Source: Oscillospiraceae bacterium
Lineage (GTDB): Bacteria > Bacillota > Clostridia > Oscillospirales > Oscillospiraceae
Direction of reading: 5' to 3'
Assembly (NCBI GenBank): GCA_016293265.1
Contig: JAEDEN010000082.1
Coordinates: 1 to 6,997 of the forward strand
Length of the DNA stretch: 6,997 nt
Program-made: the position numbers and the translations under genes
The notes under the pieces: generated by a model
Told to the model about the DNA's origin: nothing
What the model saw: the letters and a program-made list of their open reading frames with translations, nothing else
The model's database searches: none
In this document: positions 1 through 6,062 of the stretch, in pieces
How positions within the stretch are numbered: the first letter of the stretch is position 1
Layout of the letters: each line of letters begins with the position of its first letter

Positions 1-379
1 TGCCGAAGTTGCCCTTGGAGTCCACAAAGGGCGTCAGCAGGGCGCCGTAGCCCTTGGACAGGCGGACCATGGTGTCGTAGATGGCGGCGTCGCCGTGGGG
101 ATTGAGGCGCATGGTCTGGCCCACGATGTTGGCGGATTTCGTCCGCGCGCCGGTGAGCAGGCCCATCTTGTACATGGTGTAGAGGAGCTTGCGGTGGGAG
201 GGCTTGAAGCCGTCGATCTCGGGGATGGCCCGGGAGACGATGACGCTCATGGCGTAGGGCATATAGTTGGTCTCCAACGTGTCGGTGATGGGCTGCTCCA
301 CCACTGCCGCCCGCAATCCGCAGACGTTGGGATTATTTACTTTTGGCTTGTTTTCCTGGGGTTGCTTTTTCTTAGCCAT
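1..379 (-). CDS. parC: Type IIA DNA topoisomerase subunit A (ParC/GyrA-like), N-terminal part
   Basis: The first 126 codons are present; the rest runs off the left edge. The product would be the DNA-cleaving subunit that, with the ParE-like subunit upstream, passes one duplex through another to decatenate or relax DNA. Seen directly: the N-terminal YAMSVIVSRAIPEIDGFKPS block (residues 42-61), the SANIVG block (82-87), NPHGDAAIYDT (93-103) and FVDSKGNFG at the edge. The active-site tyrosine should lie about a dozen residues beyond the edge. The family is certain, but the sequence is divergent: NPHGD replaces HPHGD, and Ala98 sits where E. coli GyrA has Ser83, while Asp102 (GyrA Asp87) is kept. 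The ATG overlaps the stop of the upstream channel gene in ATGGCTAA, and a GAAAGGGA stretch about 11 nt upstream can serve as ribosome binding site. ParC rather than GyrA is chosen because the unit lacks recF/dnaA neighbours and both subunits are atypical; GyrA cannot be excluded. Confidence 0.9.
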   Translation of the reverse strand, partial: MAKKKQPQENKPKVNNPNVCGLRAAVVEQPITDTLETNYMPYAMSVIVSRAIPEIDGFKPSHRKLLYTMYKMGLLTGARTKSANIVGQTMRLNPHGDAAIYDTMVRLSKGYGALLTPFVDSKGNFG

Positions 380-1145
380 TCTTTTTGATTCCCTTTCGGT
401 AGATGTACCAGCAGCCGCCGCCCAAAATAACGGAGCCGCCCATGATATTGCCGATGGTCACCGGCAGGAGATTGCGGATGCAGATGTCATACAGGGAGAG
501 GTCGGCCCCCGCCAGGACTCCCGCTGTCAGGTAGTACATATTGGCGACGCTGTGTTCGTAGCCCGCCATGATAAAGGCCGCCACCGGGAAAAAGAGGGAT
601 ACCACCTTGCCTCCGGCATCCGTGGCCGCCGCGGCCATCCACACGCCAAGGCACACCAGCACGTTGCACAAAACGCCCCGCAAAAGGGCCTGCTCCACAG
701 GCAGAAGCTTCCCCATGGCGGTGGCGGCCAGGAAGTCCTCCCTGCCGGCAAACACGCCGCTCCACACCGCCATGGCGGCCACCGCCGCCGCTCCCATGAA
801 GTTGCCCAGATACACCACGCCCCAGTTGCGCAGCATCCGGGACAGGGTGATGCGCCGGTCCAGCCAGGCGATGGACATCATGCAGTTGCCCGTGAAAAGC
901 TCCGTCCCGGTGAGCACCACCATGGCCAGCCCCGCCGGGAACACGCACCCAGCGATGAGACGCCGGAGGGAGAGGTTTGCCACCTCCATGGAGCTCCAGG
1001 TGGAGGCCACCCCCGCCAGGGCGATGAAGGCGCCGGCCAGGATGGCGGAGACCAGCATTTTCCCAAAGGGCAGCGCGGCCTTCCGCTGGCCCACAGTCAA
1101 AAAGCTTTCGCATACCTCCGCCGGGGAAAGAGAACGTGGATTCAT
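372..1145 (-). CDS. Formate/nitrite transporter (FNT) family channel
   Basis: A 257-residue inner-membrane protein of the FNT family, whose pentameric channels move small monovalent anions such as formate, nitrite or hydrosulfide. The sequence shows about six hydrophobic segments (near residues 30-48, 63-80, 108-127, 157-174, 182-196 and 227-248). Family signatures are GTELFTGN (80-87, the pore-lining loop), YLGNFMGA (112-119), GVLCNVLVCLGVWMA (157-171), GYEHSVANMYY (195-205) with the central pore histidine at His198, and LLPVTIGNIMGGS (226-238). Length is normal for the family. The start is well supported by AGGAGG nine nucleotides upstream. The gene begins 42 nt after the parE stop, and its last 8 nt overlap the parC start, so the three genes look co-transcribed and the last two translationally coupled. 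Substrate cannot be read from sequence: FocA-like formate exchange fits an anaerobe, but nitrite (NirC) or hydrosulfide types are possible. Confidence 0.93.
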   Translation of the reverse strand: MNPRSLSPAEVCESFLTVGQRKAALPFGKMLVSAILAGAFIALAGVASTWSSMEVANLSLRRLIAGCVFPAGLAMVVLTGTELFTGNCMMSIAWLDRRITLSRMLRNWGVVYLGNFMGAAAVAAMAVWSGVFAGREDFLAATAMGKLLPVEQALLRGVLCNVLVCLGVWMAAAATDAGGKVVSLFFPVAAFIMAGYEHSVANMYYLTAGVLAGADLSLYDICIRNLLPVTIGNIMGGSVILGGGCWYIYRKGIKKNG

Positions 1146-1187
1146 GAAAAGGTTCCTCCTGCTTTTCAGATTGGGGCGGCGCCTTCC

Positions 1188-3185
1188 TCAGGAGATATCC
1201 GCCATATCCAGGTATTTGTAGCCGTTTTCGGCGATATGGTCCTTGCGGCCCTGAAGGTTGTCCCCCAGGAGCAGGTCGAAGACCTGGGCGGTGCGCTCCA
1301 CATCCTCGGGCATGACGCGGATGAGGCGGCGGGTCTCGGGGTTCATGGTGGTCAGCCACATCATGTCCGGGTCGTTCTCGCCAAGGCCCTTGGAGCGGTC
1401 CACCTTCACCTTCTTGCCCTCCAGCTCCTTGAGGATGGCGGCCTTCTCCTGGTCGGAATAGGCGAACCAGGTCTTTTCTCCGCAGTTGATCTCAAAGAGG
1501 GGGGTCTCTGCGATATAGACATAGCCCTCCCGGATCAGGGTGGGGGTGAGGCGGTAGAGCATGGTGAGCACCAGCGTCCGGATCTGGAAGCCGTCCACGT
1601 CGCCGTCGGTGCAGATGACCACCTTGTTCCAGCGAAAATTGGCAAGGTCAAAGGCGGCCATGTTCTTCACGTGCTTGCCCTGGACCTCCACGCCGCAGCC
1701 AAGGACGCGGATCAGGTCCATGATGATGTCGCTTTTGAAAATGCGGGCGTAGTCCGCCTTCAGGCAGTTCAGGATCTTGCCCCGGATGGGCATGATGCCC
1801 TGGTATTCCGCATCGCGGCTCAGCTTGACGCTTCCCAGGGCGGAGTCGCCCTCCACGATATAAATCTCCCGCTTGCTCACGTCCTTGGAGCGGCAGTCCA
1901 CAAACTTCTGCACCCGGTCGGCAATGGAGATGTTGGCGGAGAGCTTGTTTTTGATGTTCAGCCGGGCCTTTTCCGCGCTTTCCCGGCTGCGCTTGTTGAT
2001 GAGCACCTGCTCGGCGATCTTTTCCGCGTCGAAGTGGTTTTCAATGAAGTAGATCTCCAGGTTGGAGCGGAGGAACTCCGTCATGGCCTCCTGGACGAAC
2101 TTATTGGTGATGGCCTTTTTGGTCTGGTTTTCGTAGCTTGTCTGGGTGGAGAAGTTGTTGGACACCAGCACCAGGCAGTCCTCCACATCCGCCCAGGTGA
2201 TCTTGCTCTCGCTTTTCTGGTACTTGTTCTGCTGCCTGAGATAGGCGTCAATGGCGGAGACAAAGGCGGACCTGGTGGCCTTCTCCGGGCTGCCGCCGTG
2301 CTCCAGCCAACTGGAGTTGTGGTAGTGCTCGATGACGTTCACCTTGTTGGAAAAGCAGCAGATCACGGAGAACTTCACCTTGTAATCCGCCATATCCGCC
2401 CGGTCCCGGCCCTTTTTCTCCCCCTGCCAGAGGACGGGGGCGGTAAGGGTGGGCTGGTCCCCCACCAGCTCGGCCATATAGTCGGCGATGCCGTTTTCGT
2501 AGAGGAAGTCCGCCTCCTCAAACTCTCCCTGCTCCACCTCGTTTTTGAAGTGGAAGGTAACGCCGGCGTTGGTCACGGCCTGGCGCTTCAGCACGTCGGT
2601 AAAATACTCCGCCGGGATGGCGATGTCCGTAAAGACCTCCAGGTCGGGGAGCCATCTGGTGCGGGTGCCGGTCTTTTTTGCCTGGTTCCGGGGCAGGGGC
2701 TTCTTCCCCAGCTCCCCTACAATCTCGCCCCGCTCAAAATGGAGGGTGTACTCGAATCCGTCCCGCCAGACGGTGACGTCCATGTAGCGGGAGGAATACT
2801 GGGTGGCGCAGGAGCCAAGGCCGTTGAGGCCCAGGGAGTATTCATAGTTGTCGCCGGAGGTGTTGTCGTATTTGCCGCCGGCGTAAAGCTCGCAGAATAC
2901 CAGCTCCCAGTTCCAGCGCTGCTCCTTTTCGTTCCAGTCCACGGGGCAGCCGCGGCCGGCGTCCTCCACCTCCACGCTGTGGTCCAAAAAGCGGGTGACG
3001 GTGATATGGGTGCCGTGGCCCTCCCGGGCCTCGTCGATGGAGTTGGATAAAATCTCAAAAACGGCGTGCTCACAGCCGTCCAGCCCGTCGGAGCCGAAAA
3101 TGACTCCCGGGCGTTTGCGCACGCGCTCCGCGCCCTTCAGGGCGGAAATGCTCTCGTTGCCGTATTCCTGCTTCTTCGCTGCCAT
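1188..3185 (-). CDS. parE: Type IIA DNA topoisomerase subunit B (ParE/GyrB-like), divergent
   Basis: A full-length (665-residue) ATPase subunit, partner of the ParC-like subunit downstream. In the GHKL ATPase domain, EILSNSIDEA (44-53) carries the catalytic Glu44 and Mg-binding Asn48, DAGRGCP (75-81) carries the adenine-contacting Asp75, and GLNGLG (119-124) forms the lid. The transducer has QTKKA (354-358) with the ATP-sensing Lys356. The TOPRIM metal site is EGDSALGS (445-452) plus TDGDVDG (526-532), followed by KGLGE (599-603) and TTMNPETRR (612-620). All catalytic residues remain. However, DNGRGIP has become DAGRGCP, SGGLHGVG has become SLGLNGLG, EGDSAGGS has become EGDSALGS, and TDADVDG has become TDGDVDG. 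The GGAGG ribosome binding site is only 4 nt before the ATG, but the next residues align with the usual family N-terminus. It is the first gene of a parE, channel, parC unit driven from the promoter at 3322-3351. A GyrB or third-paralogue role is possible. Confidence 0.93.
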   Translation of the reverse strand: MAAKKQEYGNESISALKGAERVRKRPGVIFGSDGLDGCEHAVFEILSNSIDEAREGHGTHITVTRFLDHSVEVEDAGRGCPVDWNEKEQRWNWELVFCELYAGGKYDNTSGDNYEYSLGLNGLGSCATQYSSRYMDVTVWRDGFEYTLHFERGEIVGELGKKPLPRNQAKKTGTRTRWLPDLEVFTDIAIPAEYFTDVLKRQAVTNAGVTFHFKNEVEQGEFEEADFLYENGIADYMAELVGDQPTLTAPVLWQGEKKGRDRADMADYKVKFSVICCFSNKVNVIEHYHNSSWLEHGGSPEKATRSAFVSAIDAYLRQQNKYQKSESKITWADVEDCLVLVSNNFSTQTSYENQTKKAITNKFVQEAMTEFLRSNLEIYFIENHFDAEKIAEQVLINKRSRESAEKARLNIKNKLSANISIADRVQKFVDCRSKDVSKREIYIVEGDSALGSVKLSRDAEYQGIMPIRGKILNCLKADYARIFKSDIIMDLIRVLGCGVEVQGKHVKNMAAFDLANFRWNKVVICTDGDVDGFQIRTLVLTMLYRLTPTLIREGYVYIAETPLFEINCGEKTWFAYSDQEKAAILKELEGKKVKVDRSKGLGENDPDMMWLTTMNPETRRLIRVMPEDVERTAQVFDLLLGDNLQGRKDHIAENGYKYLDMADIS

Positions 3186-3202
3186 GGTTCCTCCATATTG
3201 GC

Positions 3203-3316
3203 ATATGCTGCCGGTTTTATCATATGGTCCTTATATATCGTAAATCCCTTCCGGGGCCTCATACGCCCTTGGGCGGGGGTCCCCCTGAGGGCAGACCGGG
3301 GCGGTTTGCCGCGTAT
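3203..3316 (-). other. GC-rich 5' leader of the parE unit
   Basis: The roughly 130-nt untranslated leader between the predicted start of transcription (about 3315) and the parE ribosome binding site is unusually rich in self-complementary blocks. ATACGC at 3261-3266 can pair with GCGTAT at 3311-3316 to close the region. Inside are CGCCCTTGGGCG (3264-3275), GGGGGTCCCCC (3275-3285) and a GCGG/CCGC hairpin (3301-3312). These are alternative pairings, so the real fold is unknown. No known riboswitch class is recognised and there is no terminator-like T-run. Confidence 0.35.
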
Positions 3317-3321
3317 TTATT

Positions 3322-3351
3322 ATTGTATCACAAAGGCGGCGGATGTTTCAA
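3322..3351 (-). promoter_or_regulatory. Sigma-A-type promoter for the parE-FNT-parC unit
   Basis: Read on the minus strand, TTGAAA (3351-3346, five of six to TTGACA) is followed after 18 bp by TACAAT (3327-3322, five of six to TATAAT), with an extended TGA just before the -10. Transcription would begin near 3315, leaving a leader of about 130 nt. No other candidate nearer to parE has a matching -35: TATGAT around 3219-3224 lacks one. Confidence 0.65.
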
Positions 3352-3431
3352 GTGCAGCGGCAGGCCCTCCCTTTTCCCGCCTTTCCCCTATGCTTTTTTG
3401 TCCTTTTCGCCGGAAATGTTGTTGCGCAACG

Positions 3432-3509
3432 TTTTCCATAAAGGGCTGTCACCCTGAGTTTTTCCTTATTCCACAAAGGTTTTGCACATTTTCCACACCT
3501 TTTTCCACA
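3432..3509 (+). other. Cluster of DnaA-box-like 9-mers
   Basis: Three exact matches to the DnaA box consensus TTWTNCACA lie head to tail: TTTTGCACA (3480-3488), TTTTCCACA (3489-3497) and TTTTCCACA (3501-3509). Two further copies match 8 of 9: TTTTCCATA (3432-3440) and TATTCCACA (3467-3475). All five point the same way. I noticed no other exact match elsewhere in the window. An AT-richer stretch (3511-3580) follows. This could be a DnaA-binding control region between the two divergent promoters, or part of a replication origin; dnaA and dnaN are not in view. Confidence 0.5.
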
Positions 3510-3517
3510 CCGTTATG

Positions 3518-3535
3518 TTAACTCTTAGTTAAGAG
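3518..3535. promoter_or_regulatory. Inverted repeat, possible operator upstream of the ZIP transporter gene
   Basis: TTAACT-CTT-AGTTAA (3518-3532) is a perfect 6-bp inverted repeat with a 3-bp centre. A second overlapping dyad, CTCTTA-GT-TAAGAG, covers 3522-3535. It lies about 50 bp upstream of the -35 of the ZIP gene promoter. TTAAC...GTTAA dyads resemble operators of the zinc repressor AdcR (MarR family), but the spacing differs and no regulator is in view, so the role is inferred. Confidence 0.35.
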
Positions 3536-3580
3536 AAAAGTTCCCGTTTTCCCCGCTGCAAAAAAAGTTGAAAACAGGAA

Positions 3581-3609
3581 TTGACAACGGCCCCCCGCAA
3601 GCCTATCAT
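3581..3609 (+). promoter_or_regulatory. Sigma-A-type promoter for the ZIP transporter gene
   Basis: A perfect TTGACA (3581-3586), a 17-bp spacer and TATCAT (3604-3609, five of six) form a near-consensus promoter. Transcription should start near 3616. Just downstream, GTTA occurs three times (3623-3626, 3627-3630, 3633-3636), the last inside the palindrome CGTTAACG (3632-3639). A repressor bound there would block early elongation or the ribosome binding site. Confidence 0.8.
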
Positions 3610-3650
3610 AGGGAGGTAAAAAGTTAGTTACCGTTAACGAGGAGGACCAT

Positions 3651-4505
3651 ATGGAATTTCTTTGGAGTGTGATCGGCATCACGGCCCTGGCCGGCATGGG
3701 CGGCACGGGCATGGGCGGTCTTGTCTCCTGCCTCTTTCGCAAGGACTCCAGCAAGACCGTCAGCCTTCTGCTCTCCTTCGCGGCAGGCGTCATGACATCC
3801 GTTGTGTGCTTCGACCTGCTGACGGAGGCGCTGCACCCGGAGGAGATGGATATCAGCGTTTTTCTTGTCATCACGGGGGTCATGGTGGGCTATGTCGTCA
3901 TCGCAACCCTCAACGCCTGGATCGACCGGGGCACCGACCACGAGGTGGCCCACATCGACGAGAGCCATCCCCGCACCGCCGACTCCCTGGAGGAGCTCAC
4001 CCACGCCAACCACTTCCAGGAACACAGGGAGGGCCGCCAGCCCCGCAGCGGACTGTTCCTGGCCGGTCTTGTGATGGCGGCGGCCATCGCCCTCCACAAT
4101 GTGCCTGAGGGCATGGTCATCGGCGCCTCCTTCGCCAAGTCCGCCGGGGAGCTGCTTGAAAACCGGGGCGGCCTCACCATGGCCATTGTCATCGGCCTGC
4201 ACAACATCCCGGAGGGCATGGCCGTGGCCGTACCCCTGATCTCCGGCGGAATGCCCAAGTGGCGCTCCGTCCTCGTCACATCCCTGACGGGCTTTCCCAC
4301 CATCCTGGGAGCCATTCTGGGCTATACCGTGGGCGCCATGGGCCCCACCGCCCTGGCCCTCTCCCTGAGCTTCGCCTCCGGCGCCATGCTGTACGTGGTC
4401 TTTGGTGAGCTGCTGCCGGAGTCCATCCTCATGTGGCGGTCCAAGGTCCCCGCCGCCGCGGCCATCATCGGCATGATGACCGGCCTTTTGATCATCTACG
4501 TCTGA
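3651..4505 (+). CDS. zupT: ZIP-family divalent metal transporter (ZupT-like)
   Basis: A 284-residue membrane protein of the ZIP family, which imports zinc, iron, manganese and related divalent cations. Eight hydrophobic segments can be seen (about 5-27, 36-57, 69-90, 135-160, 175-196, 206-228, 233-254, 266-284). Segments 4 and 5 carry the paired metal-site motifs ALHNVPEGM (147-155) and GLHNIPEGM (182-190), as in E. coli ZupT. FGELLPE (251-257) is a further family motif. The loop between segments 3 and 4 (92-131) holds six histidines (97, 101, 106, 118, 121, 125) and many acidic residues, a common metal-binding feature of ZIP proteins. The start is supported by AGGAGG 5 nt upstream and a near-consensus promoter. 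The gene stands alone, divergent from parE and convergent with the pyr operon, and ends at its own terminator. Substrate is not determined by sequence; the symbol marks family resemblance. Confidence 0.9.
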   Translation: MEFLWSVIGITALAGMGGTGMGGLVSCLFRKDSSKTVSLLLSFAAGVMTSVVCFDLLTEALHPEEMDISVFLVITGVMVGYVVIATLNAWIDRGTDHEVAHIDESHPRTADSLEELTHANHFQEHREGRQPRSGLFLAGLVMAAAIALHNVPEGMVIGASFAKSAGELLENRGGLTMAIVIGLHNIPEGMAVAVPLISGGMPKWRSVLVTSLTGFPTILGAILGYTVGAMGPTALALSLSFASGAMLYVVFGELLPESILMWRSKVPAAAAIIGMMTGLLIIYV

Positions 4506-4568
4506 ATCCTCAGCATCCGCCCCTTTGTCCCAGACGCATCCCGGGGCGGCATTCCTCAAGCAGGCTTG

Positions 4569-4593
4569 CAGCGGCAGGCGGACCTTGCCGCTG
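4569..4593 (+). other. Hairpin in the 3' trailer of the ZIP transporter gene
   Basis: CAGCGGCA (4569-4576) pairs perfectly with TGCCGCTG (4586-4593) around a 9-nt loop. No T-run follows, so it is not an intrinsic terminator itself. It sits in the 118-bp stretch between the stop codon and the terminator at 4624. It may protect the 3' end of the mRNA or belong to a small RNA; nothing else in this stretch is recognisable. Confidence 0.4.
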
Positions 4594-4623
4594 GGGAAGC
4601 CCCACGGGTCTTCCCACAAATAC

Positions 4624-4658
4624 AGCCCCGGACCGGTCAAATCGGTCCGGGGCTTTTC
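4624..4658 (+). terminator. Intrinsic terminator after the ZIP transporter gene
   Basis: A perfect 12-bp stem, AGCCCCGGACCG (4624-4635) with CGGTCCGGGGCT (4643-4654), has a 7-nt loop and runs into TTTTC. It ends plus-strand transcription. Read from the other side, the same stem follows pyrI by about 30 nt, but its downstream sequence (GTATTTG) is only weakly U-rich, so it may end the pyr operon less efficiently. Confidence 0.92.
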
Positions 4659-4684
4659 TAATTCTAATCCGGGAAAGAGCCGCT

Positions 4685-5107
4685 TTACTTCTTGTCGCTG
4701 GCGGTCTCGCAGTAGGCGCAGCGGTAGGTGCGCTTGTCGGCGTCGCTGAGCAGGAAGATGGCGTCCAGCTGAGGCTCCGCCACGGTGATGCAGCGGGGAT
4801 TGCGGCAGTGGATCACATTGGTGAGCCGCTTGGGAAGCTCCAGGTGCTTCTTTTCCACCAGCTTCCCGTCCTTGATGATGTTGACGGTGATATTCGGGTC
4901 GATATAGCCCAGCACATCCAGATCCAGCTCCAGAGGGGAGTCGATCTTGATGATGTCCTTCTTACCCAGGTGTCCGCTGCGGGCGTTTTTGATGATGGCC
5001 ACGGAGCAATCCAGCTTATCCAGGTTCAGGTGCTTGTAGATCTCCATGCTCTTGCCGGCCTGGATGTGGTCCAGGACCACGCCGTTCAGAATGCTGTCAA
5101 TATTCAT
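4685..5107 (-). CDS. pyrI: Aspartate carbamoyltransferase regulatory chain
   Basis: A 140-residue regulatory subunit of aspartate transcarbamoylase. In the enterobacterial enzyme it binds CTP/ATP through its N-terminal domain and docks on the catalytic trimers through a zinc domain. The nucleotide-domain signatures VVLDHI (10-15) and GKKDIIKID (48-56) are present. The structural zinc site is complete: Cys101 and Cys106 (CRNPRC) with Cys130 and Cys133 (CAYC). The C-terminus is short after the last cysteine pair. The gene starts 15 nt after the pyrB stop; its ribosome binding site GGGAGGAG overlaps the end of pyrB, indicating co-expression at matched levels. It is the last gene of the operon in view. 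Allosteric feedback by nucleotides is expected from the family, not shown by sequence. Confidence 0.97.
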   Translation of the reverse strand: MNIDSILNGVVLDHIQAGKSMEIYKHLNLDKLDCSVAIIKNARSGHLGKKDIIKIDSPLELDLDVLGYIDPNITVNIIKDGKLVEKKHLELPKRLTNVIHCRNPRCITVAEPQLDAIFLLSDADKRTYRCAYCETASDKK

Positions 5108-5122
5108 AAATACTCTCCTCCC

Positions 5123-6043
5123 TTACACTTCGATGCCCAGGAGCTTCAGGATCAGGGCCATGCGGATGAACTTGCCGTTTTTGACCTGCTTCCAGTAGGC
5201 GGCCCTGGGGTCCTTGTCCACCGCCACGGAGATCTCGTTCACGCGGGGCAGGGGATGCAGGATGGAGAGGTCCGGCTTTGCGTTTTCCAGCTTCTCAGGG
5301 GTGAGGATATAGCTGTCCTTCAAGCGGACATAATCCTCCTCGTTGAAGAAGCGTTCCTTCTGAACCCGGGTCATGTAGAGGATGTCCAGCTCCGGCAGGG
5401 CCTCTTCCAGGCTGGTGGTCTGGGTGTAGGGGATGCCCTTCTTTTTCAGGGCCTCCTCCTTCACATAGCGGGGAAGCTTCAGCTCCTCCGGGGAGATGAG
5501 GACGAAGTTGATGCCCTCATAGCGGCTCAGGGCGTTCACCAGGGAGTGGACGGTGCGGCCGAACTTCAGGTCGCCGCAAAAGCCGATGGTGAAGCCGTTG
5601 AGCCTGCCCTTTTCCCGGTGGATGGTGAGCAGGTCCGTCAGGGTCTGGGTGGGGTGGTTGTGGCCGCCGTCGCCGGCGTTGATGATGGGCACGTCGCAGT
5701 GCTGGGCGGCGGCGTAGGGCGCGCCCTCCTTGGGATGGCGCATGGCGATGATGTCGGCATAGCAGCTTACGGTGTGGACGGTGTCGCCCACGGTCTCACC
5801 CTTGGCGGTGGAGCTGGAAGCGGCGGCGGAAAAGCCCAAAACGCTTCCGCCCAGGCCCAGCATGGCGGATTCAAAGGACAGGCGGGTGCGGGTGGAGGGC
5901 TCGAAGAAGAGGGTGGCAAGCTGCTTGTGGGCGCAGGCATCCTGGTACTTCACGGGGTTTTCAATGATGTCCTCAGCGGTGGCGATGAGCTGGTCGATCT
6001 CCTCCACGCTCAGGTCAACGATGTCAATCAGATTTCTGGCCAT
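5123..6043 (-). CDS. pyrB: Aspartate carbamoyltransferase catalytic chain
   Basis: A 306-residue cytoplasmic enzyme joining carbamoyl phosphate and L-aspartate into N-carbamoyl-L-aspartate, the committed step of pyrimidine synthesis. The carbamoyl-phosphate motif FFEPSTRTRLSFESA (46-60) carries Ser50, Thr51, Arg52, Thr53 and Arg54. The mobile loop SSSTAKGE (76-83) supplies Ser78 and Lys81 to the neighbouring active site. HNHPTQT (128-134), GDLKFGRTVHS (157-167), MTRVQKERF (224-232) and HPLPR (263-267) complete the active site and aspartate-binding parts. Length and ends are normal. A GGGAGGG ribosome binding site lies about 8 nt upstream, and the start is 19 nt after the pyrE stop. With PyrI encoded next, the holoenzyme is probably the regulated class with catalytic trimers held by regulatory dimers, rather than the unregulated PyrB-only type of Bacillus. 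Confidence 0.98.
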   Translation of the reverse strand: MARNLIDIVDLSVEEIDQLIATAEDIIENPVKYQDACAHKQLATLFFEPSTRTRLSFESAMLGLGGSVLGFSAAASSSTAKGETVGDTVHTVSCYADIIAMRHPKEGAPYAAAQHCDVPIINAGDGGHNHPTQTLTDLLTIHREKGRLNGFTIGFCGDLKFGRTVHSLVNALSRYEGINFVLISPEELKLPRYVKEEALKKKGIPYTQTTSLEEALPELDILYMTRVQKERFFNEEDYVRLKDSYILTPEKLENAKPDLSILHPLPRVNEISVAVDKDPRAAYWKQVKNGKFIRMALILKLLGIEV

Positions 6044-6062
6044 AATTTTTCCCTCCCTGCTT

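Noticed and set aside
267..3050. A 927-residue open frame on the plus strand opposite parE and the FNT gene
   Set aside because: It is the antisense of two clearly recognisable genes. The translation is rich in His, Gly and Pro, with no domain, and long antisense frames are expected in GC-rich DNA.
3202..3226. Two CATATG copies 19 bp apart in the parE leader
   Set aside because: They are short palindromes that also occur at the ZIP gene start. No spacing or context ties them to a regulator.
3137..3262. A 41-codon minus-strand leader frame overlapping the parE start out of frame
   Set aside because: Its only ribosome binding site candidate (AAGGG) is about 3 nt from the ATG, too close. The peptide resembles nothing and its codons inside parE are set by the conserved frame.
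3066..3521. A 151-residue plus-strand frame spanning the parE start and the intergenic region
   Set aside because: It crosses the parE 5' end, the promoter and the DnaA-box cluster, and lacks a ribosome binding site. The intergenic part is better explained by regulatory sequence.
3624..4640. A 338-residue minus-strand frame antisense to the ZIP transporter gene
   Set aside because: The plus-strand gene has a promoter, ribosome binding site, paired HNxPEG motifs and a terminator. The antisense product is low-complexity Gly/His/Asp sequence.
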